Positions 1-11,235 of a DNA stretch of 64,000 nt are shown piece after piece. Source of the stretch: Allomyces arbusculus (Eukaryota > Blastocladiomycota > Blastocladiomycetes > Blastocladiales > Blastocladiaceae). A model generated the notes under the pieces. It was not told where the DNA came from and searched no databases. It saw only the letters and a program-made list of their open reading frames with translations. The position numbers and the translations under genes are program-made. The stretch is taken from assembly GCA_027604705.1 (NCBI GenBank), contig JADHYV010000047.1:1-64000 (forward strand), read 5' to 3'. Each line of letters opens with the position of its first letter. Positions within the stretch are counted from its first letter, which is position 1.

Positions 1-606
1 TGCTGAGTAAAGTGTGGCGCGGGAGCGGCGAGGCGAGCAAGCAGGGTGGAGATGGTGGGGTTGAGGCGGGAGAGGAGATGAGGGAAGGGGCGGGGGTGAC
101 GTCGAGGTCGCCAAGTTGAGAGGGTGATGAGGGTGGAGTGGTTAGGGAGGAGAGAAGTGATTTTGAATACCTAGATGCAAAGCCGTAAATTGTGCCCTTG
201 TCGCGACGTTCGTTGATTCTGCCCTTTTCGGTCGCGTCCGTCTATCTCTTTTGGAGCACACTTTGTTGTGAGCGTCGCACCTGTCGTTGTCCCGACTTAC
301 CTCGACAGATTGCCCAATAAGAGCCCAACAGCGGTGTGGAAAGCCGGGGCCGCGCCGGATGATGCAGCGGAAGCGCTCTTGCCAGTTACCACTGGTCGGT
401 GGCCGTGGATGGCGCCGCGTAGGTCGCCAGGCATTTCAACTCGCGCGAAATGCAAGCGATTTGGACTGGAATGGCTGCCCGCACAAGTCGCCGGTTGTTG
501 CAGTCACACGGGTGCCAGCGGTGATCAGTTGTATAATGTCGCGCTCGCGGTCATGGGTGAATATTGATTTCGTCATCTTTCATGTAAAAGTCAAGGGACA
601 CTAAAC

Positions 607-671
607 GGGGCCAGGACGGCCAAAGGAGACTCGACGACGACACCTCATTCGTGGGTTCGATTCCTGCCTCT
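607..671 (+). repeat. tRNA-like element, copy A (possible SINE head or tRNA pseudogene)
   Basis: The segment has an A-box-like stretch (GGCCAAAGGAG, about 618-628) and a near-perfect T arm, GTGGG-TTCGATT-CCTGC, around 651-667. The layout resembles a leucine- or serine-type tRNA, but the acceptor arms pair in only about half their positions and no clean anticodon arm is visible, so it is not a functional tRNA. A second diverged copy lies about 260 bp downstream in the same orientation, which favours a tRNA-derived SINE over a lone pseudogene. Confidence 0.4.
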
Positions 672-865
672 GATGAGAAATCTGTGCGTGTATTTGGACT
701 GCAATCAAATCTGAAATTGCGCAAATCAGGTTTTTTCTCTTTGCACACAAGATCGAGAAAGTCTTGAGCAAAAGGTGCACGATACGCTGCTTTTTGATAT
801 CAGGACAACGTTGAAACAACGCAACGCACATATTTTTATGTATCCATGAATTAAGAGACGCATCT

Positions 866-928
866 GACATAGCCTGGACGGTCAAATGAGGATGAACCCT
901 CGCTTGTCGGTTCAATTCCTGCCCCTGT
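866..928 (+). repeat. tRNA-like element, copy B
   Basis: Aligns with copy A over most of its length: GCCTGGACGGTCAAATGAG against GCCAGGACGGCCAAAGGAG at the head, and GGTTCAATTCCTGCCCCTG against GGTTCGATTCCTGCCTCTG at the T arm. The middle is about 7 nt shorter. Pairing is too poor for a working tRNA. Two related heads in the same orientation are what decayed tRNA-derived SINE copies look like; the downstream tails share little. Confidence 0.4.
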
Positions 929-1532
929 TGTTGAAAAAGATTTGAGCTGATTGCGTCAAGTCCTTTTGCGGGCACGACGCTTGTCGAAAGCACAGAATAC
1001 AGAACGGATAATATTTCGAGGTTGAGTGTTGCTTCTGATGCCGCCCCCTCCGCATGATGTGATCTATGTGTGTTTATTCCCCAGACCCGGTTTTGCTTCA
1101 GGCAGCTTCAGGCCGTGTGAAATATGGTCCGCAGGCTTAGTGGTTCACAGCGCATGCCGCCGAGAAGACGTCCGGCACGTTGGGCCGGCCGGTGCGATGT
1201 AAATCCATCCATCCACAGGTGTCACTCTCCATCAAGTCTCAAATCACCGACTGGTCGAAAACGAACTGGTTCGCCGCCATCCCACGCGTTTCACCAGCAT
1301 CAAACCATGGTCCTGCCTCAAGAACCGCGCCTGGTACCACTCGACCCCTATCCAAATCCTTGGTTTTGCGAGATCAAGATGCATTCCCCAGTCTACTACT
1401 AGCTGACGACTCTTGTGCGTCGAAATCTGACCTGCTGTTCGCAGTGTACTTGCAGACTCAGGCGTACGAATGAACCGACCCACCTAACTAAAATCACATG
1501 TATGTGATGAACCTTCCTTCACCACTCGGGAT

Positions 1533-3280
1533 CTACTTGCCCTTGCCTCCCTTTGCCGGCGTCGCCGACCCGCTCTTGATTGCGACCACCAAGAACAAGA
1601 TCCACGCCGCATTCAGCGCGACCACCCATACGATCGCCGCAAACGAACTCCACGTCCACCGCCAGGTAAATTTCGGCTTGAACGACGTGACTTCTGCCTG
1701 GTCGGCCTCGGCCTCTTCGCGCCGTTTCTTCTCCTCCAGGTACTTCTCCTGCTGCGCGGCCGGCCTTTGCAGCATTCCGCCGTAGTCGCGCTGGTCAAAA
1801 CGCCACCAGACGAGATTGAGCAGGAACGCGCCCACGGCCATGGCCAGGTAGAACACGACGACGCCCGTGTACTTGTCCTTGTTGCCCGTGTTCGCGTCCT
1901 GGATCACACCGGAGAGCGTGTCGGTGATGGCGGACGCAATCGAGTTGGTGCACCGGTAAATTGCAAAGGAGGTGCCGAGGACGGAAGTGGGGACGAGGAG
2001 CGGGATCGCGACGAGCGAGGCGAGGGCCTTGAATGGGATCTGGTGGAGTGTAGAGAGCATTAGTTCACCGTATCAATCGTACGATCAGACAGCGTGAGGT
2101 GTCCGGACCGTGAAGGCAAACATGATCATCATGCCGAGCGACGACGCGCGCGTCCACTCCATGAGCACAAAGAAGAGAATCAAGAGCACGTTCGACAGCA
2201 ACGACAGCGAGATGCGGTGCCCGAACCGGTCCACCAACGGGCCGCACACTACGTAGACGACGGCCGTGACCGCGAGCGAAATGGTCGAGTTATAGACGGC
2301 GGTGACGACATTGACCTTGTCGCGCTGCACGATAAAGTCGGCCGCGATCCCCAAAAATCCGTTCATCACGGCTGATGCCAGGTAATGCACGACCATGATG
2401 AGCCAAAACACGCCGGGTATCCGCAGCATGGCCATTGGCGAAAACGACTTTTTCCGGCGCATCGCGGCACGATCCGCGTCCGACAGTTGCTGCCGCTCAA
2501 CGCGCTTGAGCGTCGCGACGTAGAGCACATTGAACACGACCGATCCGACGGCGACGCCCACGGCAATCCACGTGCCAAACGAGTAGAACCGGCCGACCGA
2601 AGCGGGCACCACGACAGCGGTACCGATCGCCGTGCCCGCGCGATTGATCGCAAGCAGGATCGCCATGGCCGTGGCCAAACCCGTGCCTTCAAACCACTGC
2701 GCAATGATCAGCTGCTGGATAACGTTGACCGCGCCGGATCCGACGCCGTAGATCATGCGGCCTGCGACGAGAGTGCCGAAACTGGCCGTGTCAAGCGCAA
2801 CGGCCGTGGTCAGGATCCCGCATGCAACAAGCAATGTCGTGACGAGGCTACCGACGCCCGTGCCGTAGTAGTCGAACAGGAACCCGCCGAGCAGAGGCAT
2901 GAAGGTCGTGAGCACGTCGTTGGCCGCTTGCGTCACAGCGTACTGGCTGTTGCTTAATTTCATTTCCTGCAGATGAGCGTCGCAATTAACCGTCAGTTTG
3001 CAATTCTCTTCCCGATCGGCACGCCAGACAGAAGCGAACATCAAAGCACCTTCTTCAGCTGCGTCTTGAGCGTGCCGTACGACACGCCGCCGAAATGCGA
3101 CCCGAACCCGATCATGGCCGCGCAAAACAGCGCCAATATCTTGTACTTGAGCGGCACATGCGCGAGCGCGCTGACGCGGGCCGTCACGGATGCCGTGTCG
3201 CTCTCCCGTTCCTGCTGCTTCTTGCCGTCGTCGTCGCGATTCGACATGCTCGTGGTGCTTCGGATCAAGGGCGCCGACAT
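1533..3280 (-). CDS. MFSD1: MFSD1-like major facilitator superfamily transporter
   Basis: Three exons: 3280-3050, 2966-2109, 2039-1533, giving 531 residues. Introns are 83 and 69 nt with GT-AG ends, and each junction keeps the frame. The product is a multi-spanning membrane protein with about 12 hydrophobic helices. The loop after helix 2 (FDYYGTGVGS) and the GRMIYGVGSGAVNV segment match the MFSD1 branch of the major facilitator superfamily, whose characterised members export dipeptides from lysosomes. The Ala/Gly-rich helices and the Lys-rich cytosolic tail (ending KGGKGK) fit a vacuolar carrier. A conserved RFGHR loop lies between the two halves. The chosen ATG gives a 50-residue hydrophilic N-terminus and lies 56 nt downstream of a TATATAAT on the same strand. 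Family is seen from sequence similarity as I recall it; substrate is inference. Confidence 0.88.
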
Positions 3281-4574
3281 GGTGGCGGCGGCGACGCGAT
3301 ATTTGAAGTGCAGCCGAATTTGGGCGGAGCAGATGATTATATAGCAGGGACCCTGTTGTCGCGGATCGATCGGCAAGGCTTGCGCTTGTCAAGCTGGTGG
3401 CGGCGGCGGCGTGCGGGTCGCTGGTGGTCTGGAGAGCGACAACGACTTGCACGAACGAGCCTTGGCGGGCGTGGTGGTTGGTCGACCGTTTGGGGGTGCC
3501 TCAATCTGAAACGCATACACGGTGGAGCGAGCAGACACGAACGCCCCGCGCGCTCCGCCCGCTAGCTGTTGTTGTCCGACGCCGTGCTGGGGGTTTATCG
3601 TTGGGCCATCGCTCGCGCGGTTGGAATGGAAGGCGAAGTGAGGGCTCAACGGCGTAAGTCCTTGCTCAGAAGCATCGCCCACGTTGAAGATCGAGAAAGC
3701 CCGAACGAACGCTTCCTGTGTTCCAGAATGATTCTTAGGCACTTGAGTGCGCGCTGTGCACTCGCTTTGGCCCTCGCCCGAGAGGGACACGCTCTTTTCT
3801 CATCCCCGTCCGAGACCAGGGTCGGATTTCCACAAGCCGCGCACGACCGGTCCTATTGACCTGTTTACGCCAACTCCTTCCTTAATCCATTCGTTGGCCG
3901 GCCAGATTCTTGTCAACACGTCCTAACGAGCTTGCTTGTCGCCAAGTGCCACCCAAAGTCCAGCCAGGTTTATCTGATCACATATGGCCACCAAAGACGT
4001 GCTGAGCACATGGACGAGGCATGGCCCGCCGCGCTTCTCAAAACCTGGTGGACAACACGCGATTAGTGGCCGACTATCACATCTGGTCGGTCTCCGATCG
4101 CGTATTGGAATTGTTGGATAGTGTCGGATGTGGGGTGGGGACGCGGCTGGTTTGGCATGCACGTCGTGCTCACGAGAAGAATGAAGAGGCACTCATGGTG
4201 GAATCTCTGCAAATGTATTCGCTCGCTAGGTCGCTGTCGCGGGCGTCGACCAGTGCTGAAAATGAATGAATTTGATTGAGCGTCGAGTTGCGCGGGAGAT
4301 TGAATCAAGTTGGGAAGCCGACTCTGACGACACGTGAATTTCACGCTGCGGTTGGGGGACGTTTTCACTCGTCTCGCTCCCCGCTGCTGACCATCGCCTT
4401 GCGGACGATGCCTCCGCCTCGGCTGCGACCTCTTCCTGCTTGCTCCTCTGCACGCCAGCTCAACGACGGCAAGTGACGGCATTCACTTTTGCAATTCCAC
4501 GTGCTCGCAGCATCGCCTCAGCGAACCCGGCCCCGCAACCAGCGAAAGCTCCCCGACCCGCCGACTCCCCGACC
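3281..4574. other. Intergenic region, divergent promoters
   Basis: About 1.3 kb between the divergently transcribed MFSD1-like gene and HMG-CoA lyase. Open frames here are short, mutually overlapping and without recognisable domains. Apart from the TATA-like box I see nothing specific. Confidence 0.5.
3336..3343 (-). promoter_or_regulatory. TATA-like box of the MFSD1-like gene
   Basis: Minus-strand TATATAAT, 56 nt upstream of the chosen start codon at 3280. Spacing is similar to, though shorter than, that of the GAPDH TATA box in this window. Confidence 0.45.
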
Positions 4575-5707
4575 ATGTACTCGTCGCTCTCCCGCCGCCT
4601 GTCCGGCGCCGCCCTCTCGCGCATGTCCCGCGCCTACGTCGCCGCCACCTGCCCGCCGCCGTCGCCCGCGTCCGCGGCCCCGCTCTCGTCGACGTCGCCA
4701 TTTGTCAAGATTGTCGAAGTGGGCCCGCGCGACGGCCTGCAAAATGAGAAGGCGATTATCCCGACGGCCGTCAAGGCGACTTTGATTGACCGGCTCGCGC
4801 AAGAGGCCAAGCTGAGCCACGTCGAGGCCACGGCATTCGTCTCGCCGAAATGGGTGCCACAAATGGCCGATAACGCGCACGTGCTCGAGCGGATTACGCG
4901 CGTGCCGGGCGTCACCTACTCGGTGCTCACGCCCAACGCGACGGGGTTCCAGCGCGCGGTCGCGGCGGGGGTCGGGGAGGTGGCGATTTTCGGCGCGGCG
5001 AGTGAAGCGTTTTCGCGCAAGAACATCAATTGCTCGATTGACGAGTCGCTGGTGCGGTTTGAGGAGGTGATGCGGCTCGCCAAGGAGGCGAACGTGCCGG
5101 TGCGAGGGTGCGTAATTGGAGTTTTTGCACGTTTTCGATGGACAAGAATTCGTACCGCTGACTTAATGAATTGGCGATCATCAGCTACGTCTCGTGCGTG
5201 CTCGGGTGCCCGTACGAGGGCGCCGTGTCCCCCAAAAAGGTGGCCGAAGTCTCCGAGAAGCTGCTGGCCATGGGCTGTCACGAAATCTCGCTCGGTGATA
5301 CGATCGGTGTTGGCACGCCCGGGTCCATGGCTGCGATGCTCGACGAAGTGCTGCGCACCGTGCCGGCGTCCAAGGTGGCCGTGCACTGCCACGACACGTA
5401 CGGCCAGGCGCTCGCCAACATTGTGGTCGCGCTCGGCAAGGGGATCCGCGCCGTCGATGCGTCGGTCGCTGGGCTCGGCGGGTGCCCGTACGCGGCAGGC
5501 GCCTCGGGCAATGTGGCAACCGAGGATGTCGTCTACATGCTGCAAGGCATGGGGTACCAGACGGGCGTCGACTTGGACGCGCTCGTGTCGATTGGCGACT
5601 GGATCTCGCGCGAGGTCGGGCGCGAGAATGGCAGCAAGGTCGGCAAGGCCGTCATGGCGGCGCGCGCCAAGGCCGAGGTGGCCGCGGCCAAGAGCAGCAA
5701 GCTGTGA
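4575..5707 (+). CDS. HMGCL: Hydroxymethylglutaryl-CoA lyase
   Basis: Two exons, 4575-5107 and 5185-5707, with a 77-nt intron (GTGCGT...CAG) and 351 residues. The enzyme cleaves HMG-CoA to acetoacetate and acetyl-CoA, the last step of leucine catabolism and part of ketone-body formation. GPRDGLQNE near residue 50 supplies the catalytic Arg/Asp of the DRE-TIM barrel. [11 protein letters not shown] carries barrel residues, [12 protein letters not shown] holds the metal-binding His pair, and [14 protein letters not shown] carries the mobile-loop catalytic Cys. The first 30 residues are Arg/Ser/Ala-rich without acids, a typical mitochondrial presequence. The protein ends in SKL, a canonical peroxisomal PTS1. 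Human HMGCL also has both signals. The MCC biotin subunit, two steps earlier in the same pathway, lies 11 kb to the right. The start is the ATG that gives the presequence. Confidence 0.97.
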
Positions 5708-6161
5708 CCGAGCTGGCGTGTGTCTCTATATAGTGTCTTGTAATTTACGGAGCATTTTGTCGTTCTGTTTTTCTCTTCAAGGCAGCAGCAGCAGCAGCAG
5801 CGGCAGCAGGGGAGCTGCAAGGTTGCGAGAGCGAGCAAGACGCCAGCAGCACAAACGTGACCGCGTTGGTCCTTTTGATCGGTTGGCCGCGTCCTTGAGC
5901 ACGCCCGCTTCGCTCCGCGCTCTCTCTCCCCACCCCGCCGACTCCGTCATCCTCTGCGTGGCCCGCACATCAACGCGACCGTCGTCTCGGCGCTCCGCGC
6001 TCGCCCGGGTTTGCGCACTTGATTCCCGTTTGGGCCGGCGAACGCGACGTGCTCCCTCTCTCTCCCTTGATCTCGCCCTGAGCCCTCTCCCCACTCCTTT
6101 CGAGCCCGTCGATCACACGCACCACTTCCCCCCATCACCCGCGCGCACGCCAGCCGCAACC
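5708..6161. other. Intergenic region with CAG-type microsatellite
   Basis: Separates HMG-CoA lyase from the RRM gene, both plus strand. Contains a short (CAG/CAA)-type run near 5781-5812 and a pyrimidine-rich leader just upstream of the next ATG. No gene seen. Confidence 0.5.
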
Positions 6162-9100
6162 ATGCACGCCGCGATCCCGCCGACGCTCGCGCGCGCCGGG
6201 ACCGCGCACGCGGCGCCCACTGCCTCGGCCGTCGGCAAACCCCCCACGCTGATCGCGTCCACCTCCTCCTTCTCGGTGCTCGACACGACCTGGTCGGCCG
6301 CCGGCGCGACGTTCGGCCCGCTCGTCGTCCCGCCGAATTTGCGCCGCGGGGACTCCGACTTTGGTCTCGTCTCCGGGTGGACCGACGCGCCGGCCGGTGC
6401 GGCGGGCGCGTCGATCGCGCGGCCCGCATCCTTACTGCACGTGCCGAACCGCACGGCGACAGCGACGCCGCTCGCGACGCGCGCGAATGCTCCCGGCTCA
6501 CCGGGCGCGTCGGTGCTCGACGCGCTCTTCGCGCTGAGGTTGCCGCCGGCGCCGCCAGCGACCCCGGTCCCGGTCCAGCAGCAGCAGCAGCAGCAACCGA
6601 CGAACAAGTGGCTCTCGGCGCTCGTGCCGCCTGCACTCGAACGGCACTACTCGGCGCCGCCCGCGACGATCCCTGCGGCCGCGGCGGCGGCGCCCGCCGC
6701 GCCGGCACCAGATGACGACGAAAAAGCTGGACTCGCGACACTCGCTGCGCTCGACTTGCTCGCGACTGCGGCCGATACGACGCCGCCGGGCCAAGTGCCG
6801 CGTACGCAGCAGGCCGCGACCATGACAAACGCGTACCGCACGCCGCCGACGCGCACGTTGTACCCGTCCGGGAACGACGCGTTTGGTGCGGCGGGTTCGA
6901 CGCCGGGGACTCCCGTCGCGCCCGTCCCCGCGCGTCCGGCCGTGACGGCGGCCGACGCGCAGCCGCTTGCGGCTGCGGTGGGGGTCGCTTCGCCGAGCGC
7001 GTCGTCGTACACGCCCGCGCCCGAGTGGCGGCACGTGCAGGCCGGCGCGCCGGTGACGCCCGCGACGCCGATGCGGGTCGTTGCGCAGCCGAATACGAAC
7101 CCCAGCGCGAATGTGGCCGCATACGCAGCGCCGGCCCTTGGTCCGGCGGATGCAGGCGGGCTGCCGTACACGGTACGTCCAGTTGATCGGACGCGTGATG
7201 GGCCGGCCGGCTGGCGGGCGGGTGACTAACTGAGTGCGACCGGTGCGCATTAGGCGAGCACGACGTGGGGCGGGCCCTACGCGTCCGGGTACTCGCTCGG
7301 GTCACCGGCCAAGGATTCTGGGACGGTGAGTGTCGCGTCGCCGCCGCCGCCGCTGGCGATGCCAGTCGCGGCCGCGGGGTTCAACCAGTACCGCCCGCCG
7401 GTCGCGGACGCGTATGCGCCGCCGCCGCTCCCGCCGATTCCGCAGCAGGCGACAACGACGGCCGCGCAGTATCAGCCGGGCAACACGCCCGCCGCGCAAT
7501 TTCAACCGACCGGGCAGTACGCGGCAAGTGCGCCGCAGCAGGGTGAGCCGTTTCCCGCGCAGTACCAGCAGTATCCGCACCAGGTGTCGGCGGGCGGGAA
7601 CGCGGGCGAGTTCACGGTGCCGGGCACGGCCACGGTCGCGGCGGGGCACAATCAGTACCAGGTGCCCACTGCCGGCATGGTGGAGTACGGCGCGCAAACG
7701 GTGAACGCGCCGTCGGCGGTTTACAACCAGTATCAAGCGCAGCATCCAGGCGGCACCGTCGGCGAGTACGCGTCGCCACCGTCCGCGACCACGATTGGCT
7801 ACAACGAGTATCAGCCGCAACAGGGCGGCATCGGCAGTGACTACGCGACGACCGCGCCGACGGGCTTCAACCAGCACCAGCCGCAGCACGGCACGGCCGT
7901 CACCAGCGACTACTCGATGCTGCCGCCGGCAACTGCGACAAGCTACAACCAGTACCAGCCCTCGCAGAGTGCCTCCACCGCCAACAATTACTCGGTGCCT
8001 CCAGCGACGACCGCGACGACCGCAACGACCGCATACAACTTTTACCAGTCCCCGCCGAGCTCGATTATCACCAACGACTTCTCGGCACCGGCGACATCGG
8101 CGACGACGGGCTTCAATCAGTACCAATCGCCGCCCGCATCCTCGACCACTGCGTACAGCCAGTATCAGTCGCCGCCCTCGTCGACAGCCCCCTCCACGAC
8201 CTACTCGACCACTACCGCGGCGCCCTACTCCTCGACGGCGACGACGGCCGGGTACTACTCCGACGCGTCGCCGCCGCAGACTTACATCCCAGGCTTGCCG
8301 CCGGGCGTCGTCTCGGCCGGGCCCACGTCAACGCTCGGGTCGCCGCCTGTAAATGTCTACACGCTCCCGCCCCCGCCGCCGCTCATGGATTACGGGCCGC
8401 GGTGCGCGCAGTGCGGCGTGTACGTGGACGCACCGGGGCCTGCGTGCGCGCATCCGCCGTACGTTGCATTTTGTTCGGGGGATTTGGCGTTCGTACTCCA
8501 TAAACTGACGACGATGCTATCACTCGCACAGGACGTGCCAAGTGTGCATGTTTGCCAGCCCAAAGCCGTGCGCAAACTGCACGTCGGTCGGCCTGCTCGA
8601 GCCCGTCAAGTACCCTGTCGTCAAGATGAGCAACGTACGCCACCCCTCCTACTCCCCACCGTTCCACCCCTCACTCACCTAAATTATCTCCACCCACCAG
8701 ATCCCGTGGGATGTTACGCAGCGCGACATCCAAGACTATTTCTCCCCGACGCAAATCCCCTCGATCGGCGGGTTGCCACTCGTGCACGTGCTCATGGTGC
8801 GCGAGTCCGGCAAGACCAAGTCGGACGCGTTCGTGGAACTCCCGACCATCTCGCACCTCGGCGAGGCCCTGCACGAACGACAGCGCCGCATCCTGCGCGG
8901 CCGGATTGTCACGCTCACGCCGTCGTCGCAGGAGGAACTGATGCGCGCCGTGTTCCCGGCGTTCCCGGGGTCTTGGAATGGGGTCGATGCGGTGCCGGCG
9001 GTGGAAGAGCAGACGCAGACGCACGGAGCGCCGGCGGCTGCTGCGGGGCCGGGAACGCATGGAACGCCGACGGCAGCGGCGACGGCAACGAACGTTTATC

Positions 9101-10511
9101 GCGTCCCGTTCGCCGCGGCGGTGGCGAACGACCCGGCCATGTCGTCGTCGTGGGCATCGTGGTCGGACGCGTCAAGTCTCGGCAGCTGGACGGCGGGTGA
9201 GACGAGTGCTGGGAGCGCGGCGGCGGCGGATACGTTAGCCACGTCGCCGCCGTCAACGACTAGTACCGCCGCAGCGACGGCCGGGTCGGCGCAGCACGCG
9301 CACGCGCCGCCGCCGTCGAACCCGCCGGCACAGCAGGGGCATCAGCAGCACCATCCCGCGCAGCACCAGCAGCAGCAGTACCCGCCGTGCTTTTTGACGC
9401 GCAACGAGATCAACCAGATTCTGGCCGTGTGCAAGAACTACAAGCTGTTTTTCAGCCGCAAGTGCGCGCAGGTACGCCTGTTCCCTTCTCTCCACCACGA
9501 CCCACCCCATTCACTCACTTCCTATCCACCGTATAGCGCCCCTTCGAAAACGTCGTCACGATCCTGCTCAAATTTCCGTGGCACCAGCGCGCGCTCGTCT
9601 CGACTTTACAGCGCGACCACCTGTTCGAGATGGCCAAGCTCTGCATCGAGTCGTTGCACCAGCATTTGATCAAGCCCTATCATCAGATCGACCCGTCGCT
9701 CATGGACCGGCTGCTGCGCGCCGTTCTCATGGTCCCGGCGTTTACGGAAAAGCAGAAAATGATTGTCCTCGACGCGTCGGGCCACGCGTGCCCGCAAGCG
9801 TTCACGCACTTGCTCACGCCGCCCGGGCACGCAGCTGCGGGTGCCGGTGGGCCGCCGGGATCGTTGGCGGATGTCGGGCATGGGCATGGTGCGCGCGAGC
9901 GTGTGCCGGTGGACGAGACGGAGGCGGGGCACACGGTGACGACGGAACTCGCGACGGCGGTCGGCGAGGCGCAGGAGCACGAGCATGACGACGACGCGTC
10001 GTACCTCGCGTCCGAGTCCCCGCCCGGCGATCACCTCCACGACGCGCACGAGAACGAGCACGACGACCACCCGACACCGACGACCAAGACGCTCACCCCC
10101 ACTCCCGCCCTCGCACCCGCTCCAGTCCCGACGCAACCGGCCATCAACCACCACCAACAATGGGCGTCGATTTTACGCAACGCGAACGCGGCGCCCGCGG
10201 CGTCGCACGAGCACGGTGCGGTGGATACGGAGTTGCGCGCGGCGTTGGCGCGCGCGCACAGCACGATTGCACGGCTCGAAGGGACCGTGCTGGCGTACGA
10301 GTTGCGCGTCAAGCAGTTGGAGCGGGAATTGGCGGCGGAACGCGCGCACCATGGGTTGGCCGTCGCGGCCGAGAATCATGCGCGGCAGGCGGCGGGCGAG
10401 CCGCCTGCGGTGGATTTGCCAGCGCAGTTGGTCGCAGTGGTCGCGGAGCGCGGTGCGGTGGTCGCGGTGGGGGGTGGTGGTGAGGTGCGCCCGAGTGGTG
10501 TCGCGGTGTGA
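6162..10511 (+). CDS. Large RRM-domain protein with YNQYQ repeats and a Cys cluster
   Basis: Five exons: 6162-7172, 7254-8458, 8532-8634, 8701-9471, 9537-10511; 1354 residues. Introns are 65-81 nt, all GT-AG and in phase. Residues 1-337 are Pro/Ala/Thr-rich with a short poly-Gln. Residues about 380-645 hold roughly nine copies of a [YF]NQYQ core spaced every 15-90 residues. About residues 720-760, encoded across the 8459-8531 intron, hold a Cys cluster (CAQC, later CQVC and CANC) likely to bind zinc. Exon 4 opens with an RRM ([15 protein letters not shown], about residues 774-865) of the kind fungi carry with a Pro-Trp-Asp/Ser-Val-Thr start. A second conserved block follows ([18 protein letters not shown]), then Ala-rich and coiled-coil stretches. 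Probably a cytoplasmic mRNA-binding protein whose repeat region favours condensates; that role is inference. The exact C-terminus is least certain. Confidence 0.83.
7380..8168 (+). repeat. Degenerate protein-coding repeat with [YF]NQYQ core
   Basis: Within exon 2 of the RRM gene, the motif [YFH]N[QE][YH]Q or a close variant recurs near 7381, 7648, 7723, 7800, 7866, 7944, 8034, 8109 and 8154, mostly 45-90 nt apart. The linkers are rich in Pro, Ser, Thr, Gln and Ala and differ between units, so the units share a core rather than a full sequence. Confidence 0.8.
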
Positions 10512-11235
10512 GTGGAAGCCTGGAAGCGAAAGGGCGACGCGTGGGGCCGGATCGCCGCGCCGCCGGAGAGGACGGAAAATGGGTGATCGAGGGCGGGCAA
10601 GAGTGGAGAGAGTGCTCGCCGAGTTGAAGAAGCGAGAGGTTGGTGTTGATATTGGAGGGTTGATGTTGGAAGCGATCGTCCTCCAGGGAGTCGAGGAGTT
10701 GGCCACGAGATGGGGGCCAAGGGGGACGTCGTGTCATTTGATCTTTCAGCCGTCGTTTCTTTCCGTTGATCCATGACGTAAATCATTTCTTATTTGCTGG
10801 GTTGTTTTTTCGCCGATTTCTTGAGTGAGAGGGGCCGTTCGTCTCCAGCACGGGCCGCGCGTGCTCCTGCACGGCTCGGACCGCCCGTCCACAGCTCGGA
10901 TTCTCGTCGTCCCAGCTCGGGTCGCCCGTCGCCGTCGTCGTTATGCTCGCCGACGGCGCGACAGCGACGGTGAGGTGGATGACTTGTGAAGGGTCTCTCA
11001 TGCCCGTGCGAGACGCGTTGGAGTGATGTCACGGTCACCACGCGCTGATGGACGTGGCAGAGCCCGGATCCACCGCACGGATCCGCCGCGCCGCGCCGCC
11101 GCCAACACGACCGAACCCACCGCCAGCTTCTCCCTCGCGCCATCAACTTTCTCACCGACAGCGCGCGTGCCGACGCTCTCAACCCCGCCAACCCGCTGCA
11201 CGAAGCCGCCGGCGACCCCGCGACCCGCCGCAATC
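10512..11235. other. Intergenic region
   Basis: Trailer of the RRM gene and upstream region of PEX19, both plus strand. Open frames on the minus strand are shadows of neighbouring codon bias. Nothing specific seen. Confidence 0.5.

Larger units (their letters stand above)
1..1532. other. Left-edge intergenic region
   Basis: No convincing gene in about 1.5 kb. Open frames are short, carry no recognisable domain and overlap each other on both strands. The stretch from about 560 to 1050 is AT-richer than the genes to its right and contains the two tRNA-like segments listed separately. A gene running off the left edge on the minus strand cannot be excluded, because a pyrimidine-rich open stretch spans roughly 1-110 on that strand, but no start or domain is visible. 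Confidence 0.5.

Noticed and set aside
4440-7229. A single 929-codon plus frame covering HMG-CoA lyase exon 1 and the start of the RRM gene
   Set aside because: Two unrelated proteins happen to share a frame in GC-rich DNA; HMG-CoA lyase continues after a clear intron in another frame and ends with its own stop and SKL.
5947-7305. 452-codon minus frame opposite the RRM gene
   Set aside because: Arg/Ala/Ser-rich antisense shadow with no domain; the plus strand has a spliced gene with an RRM.
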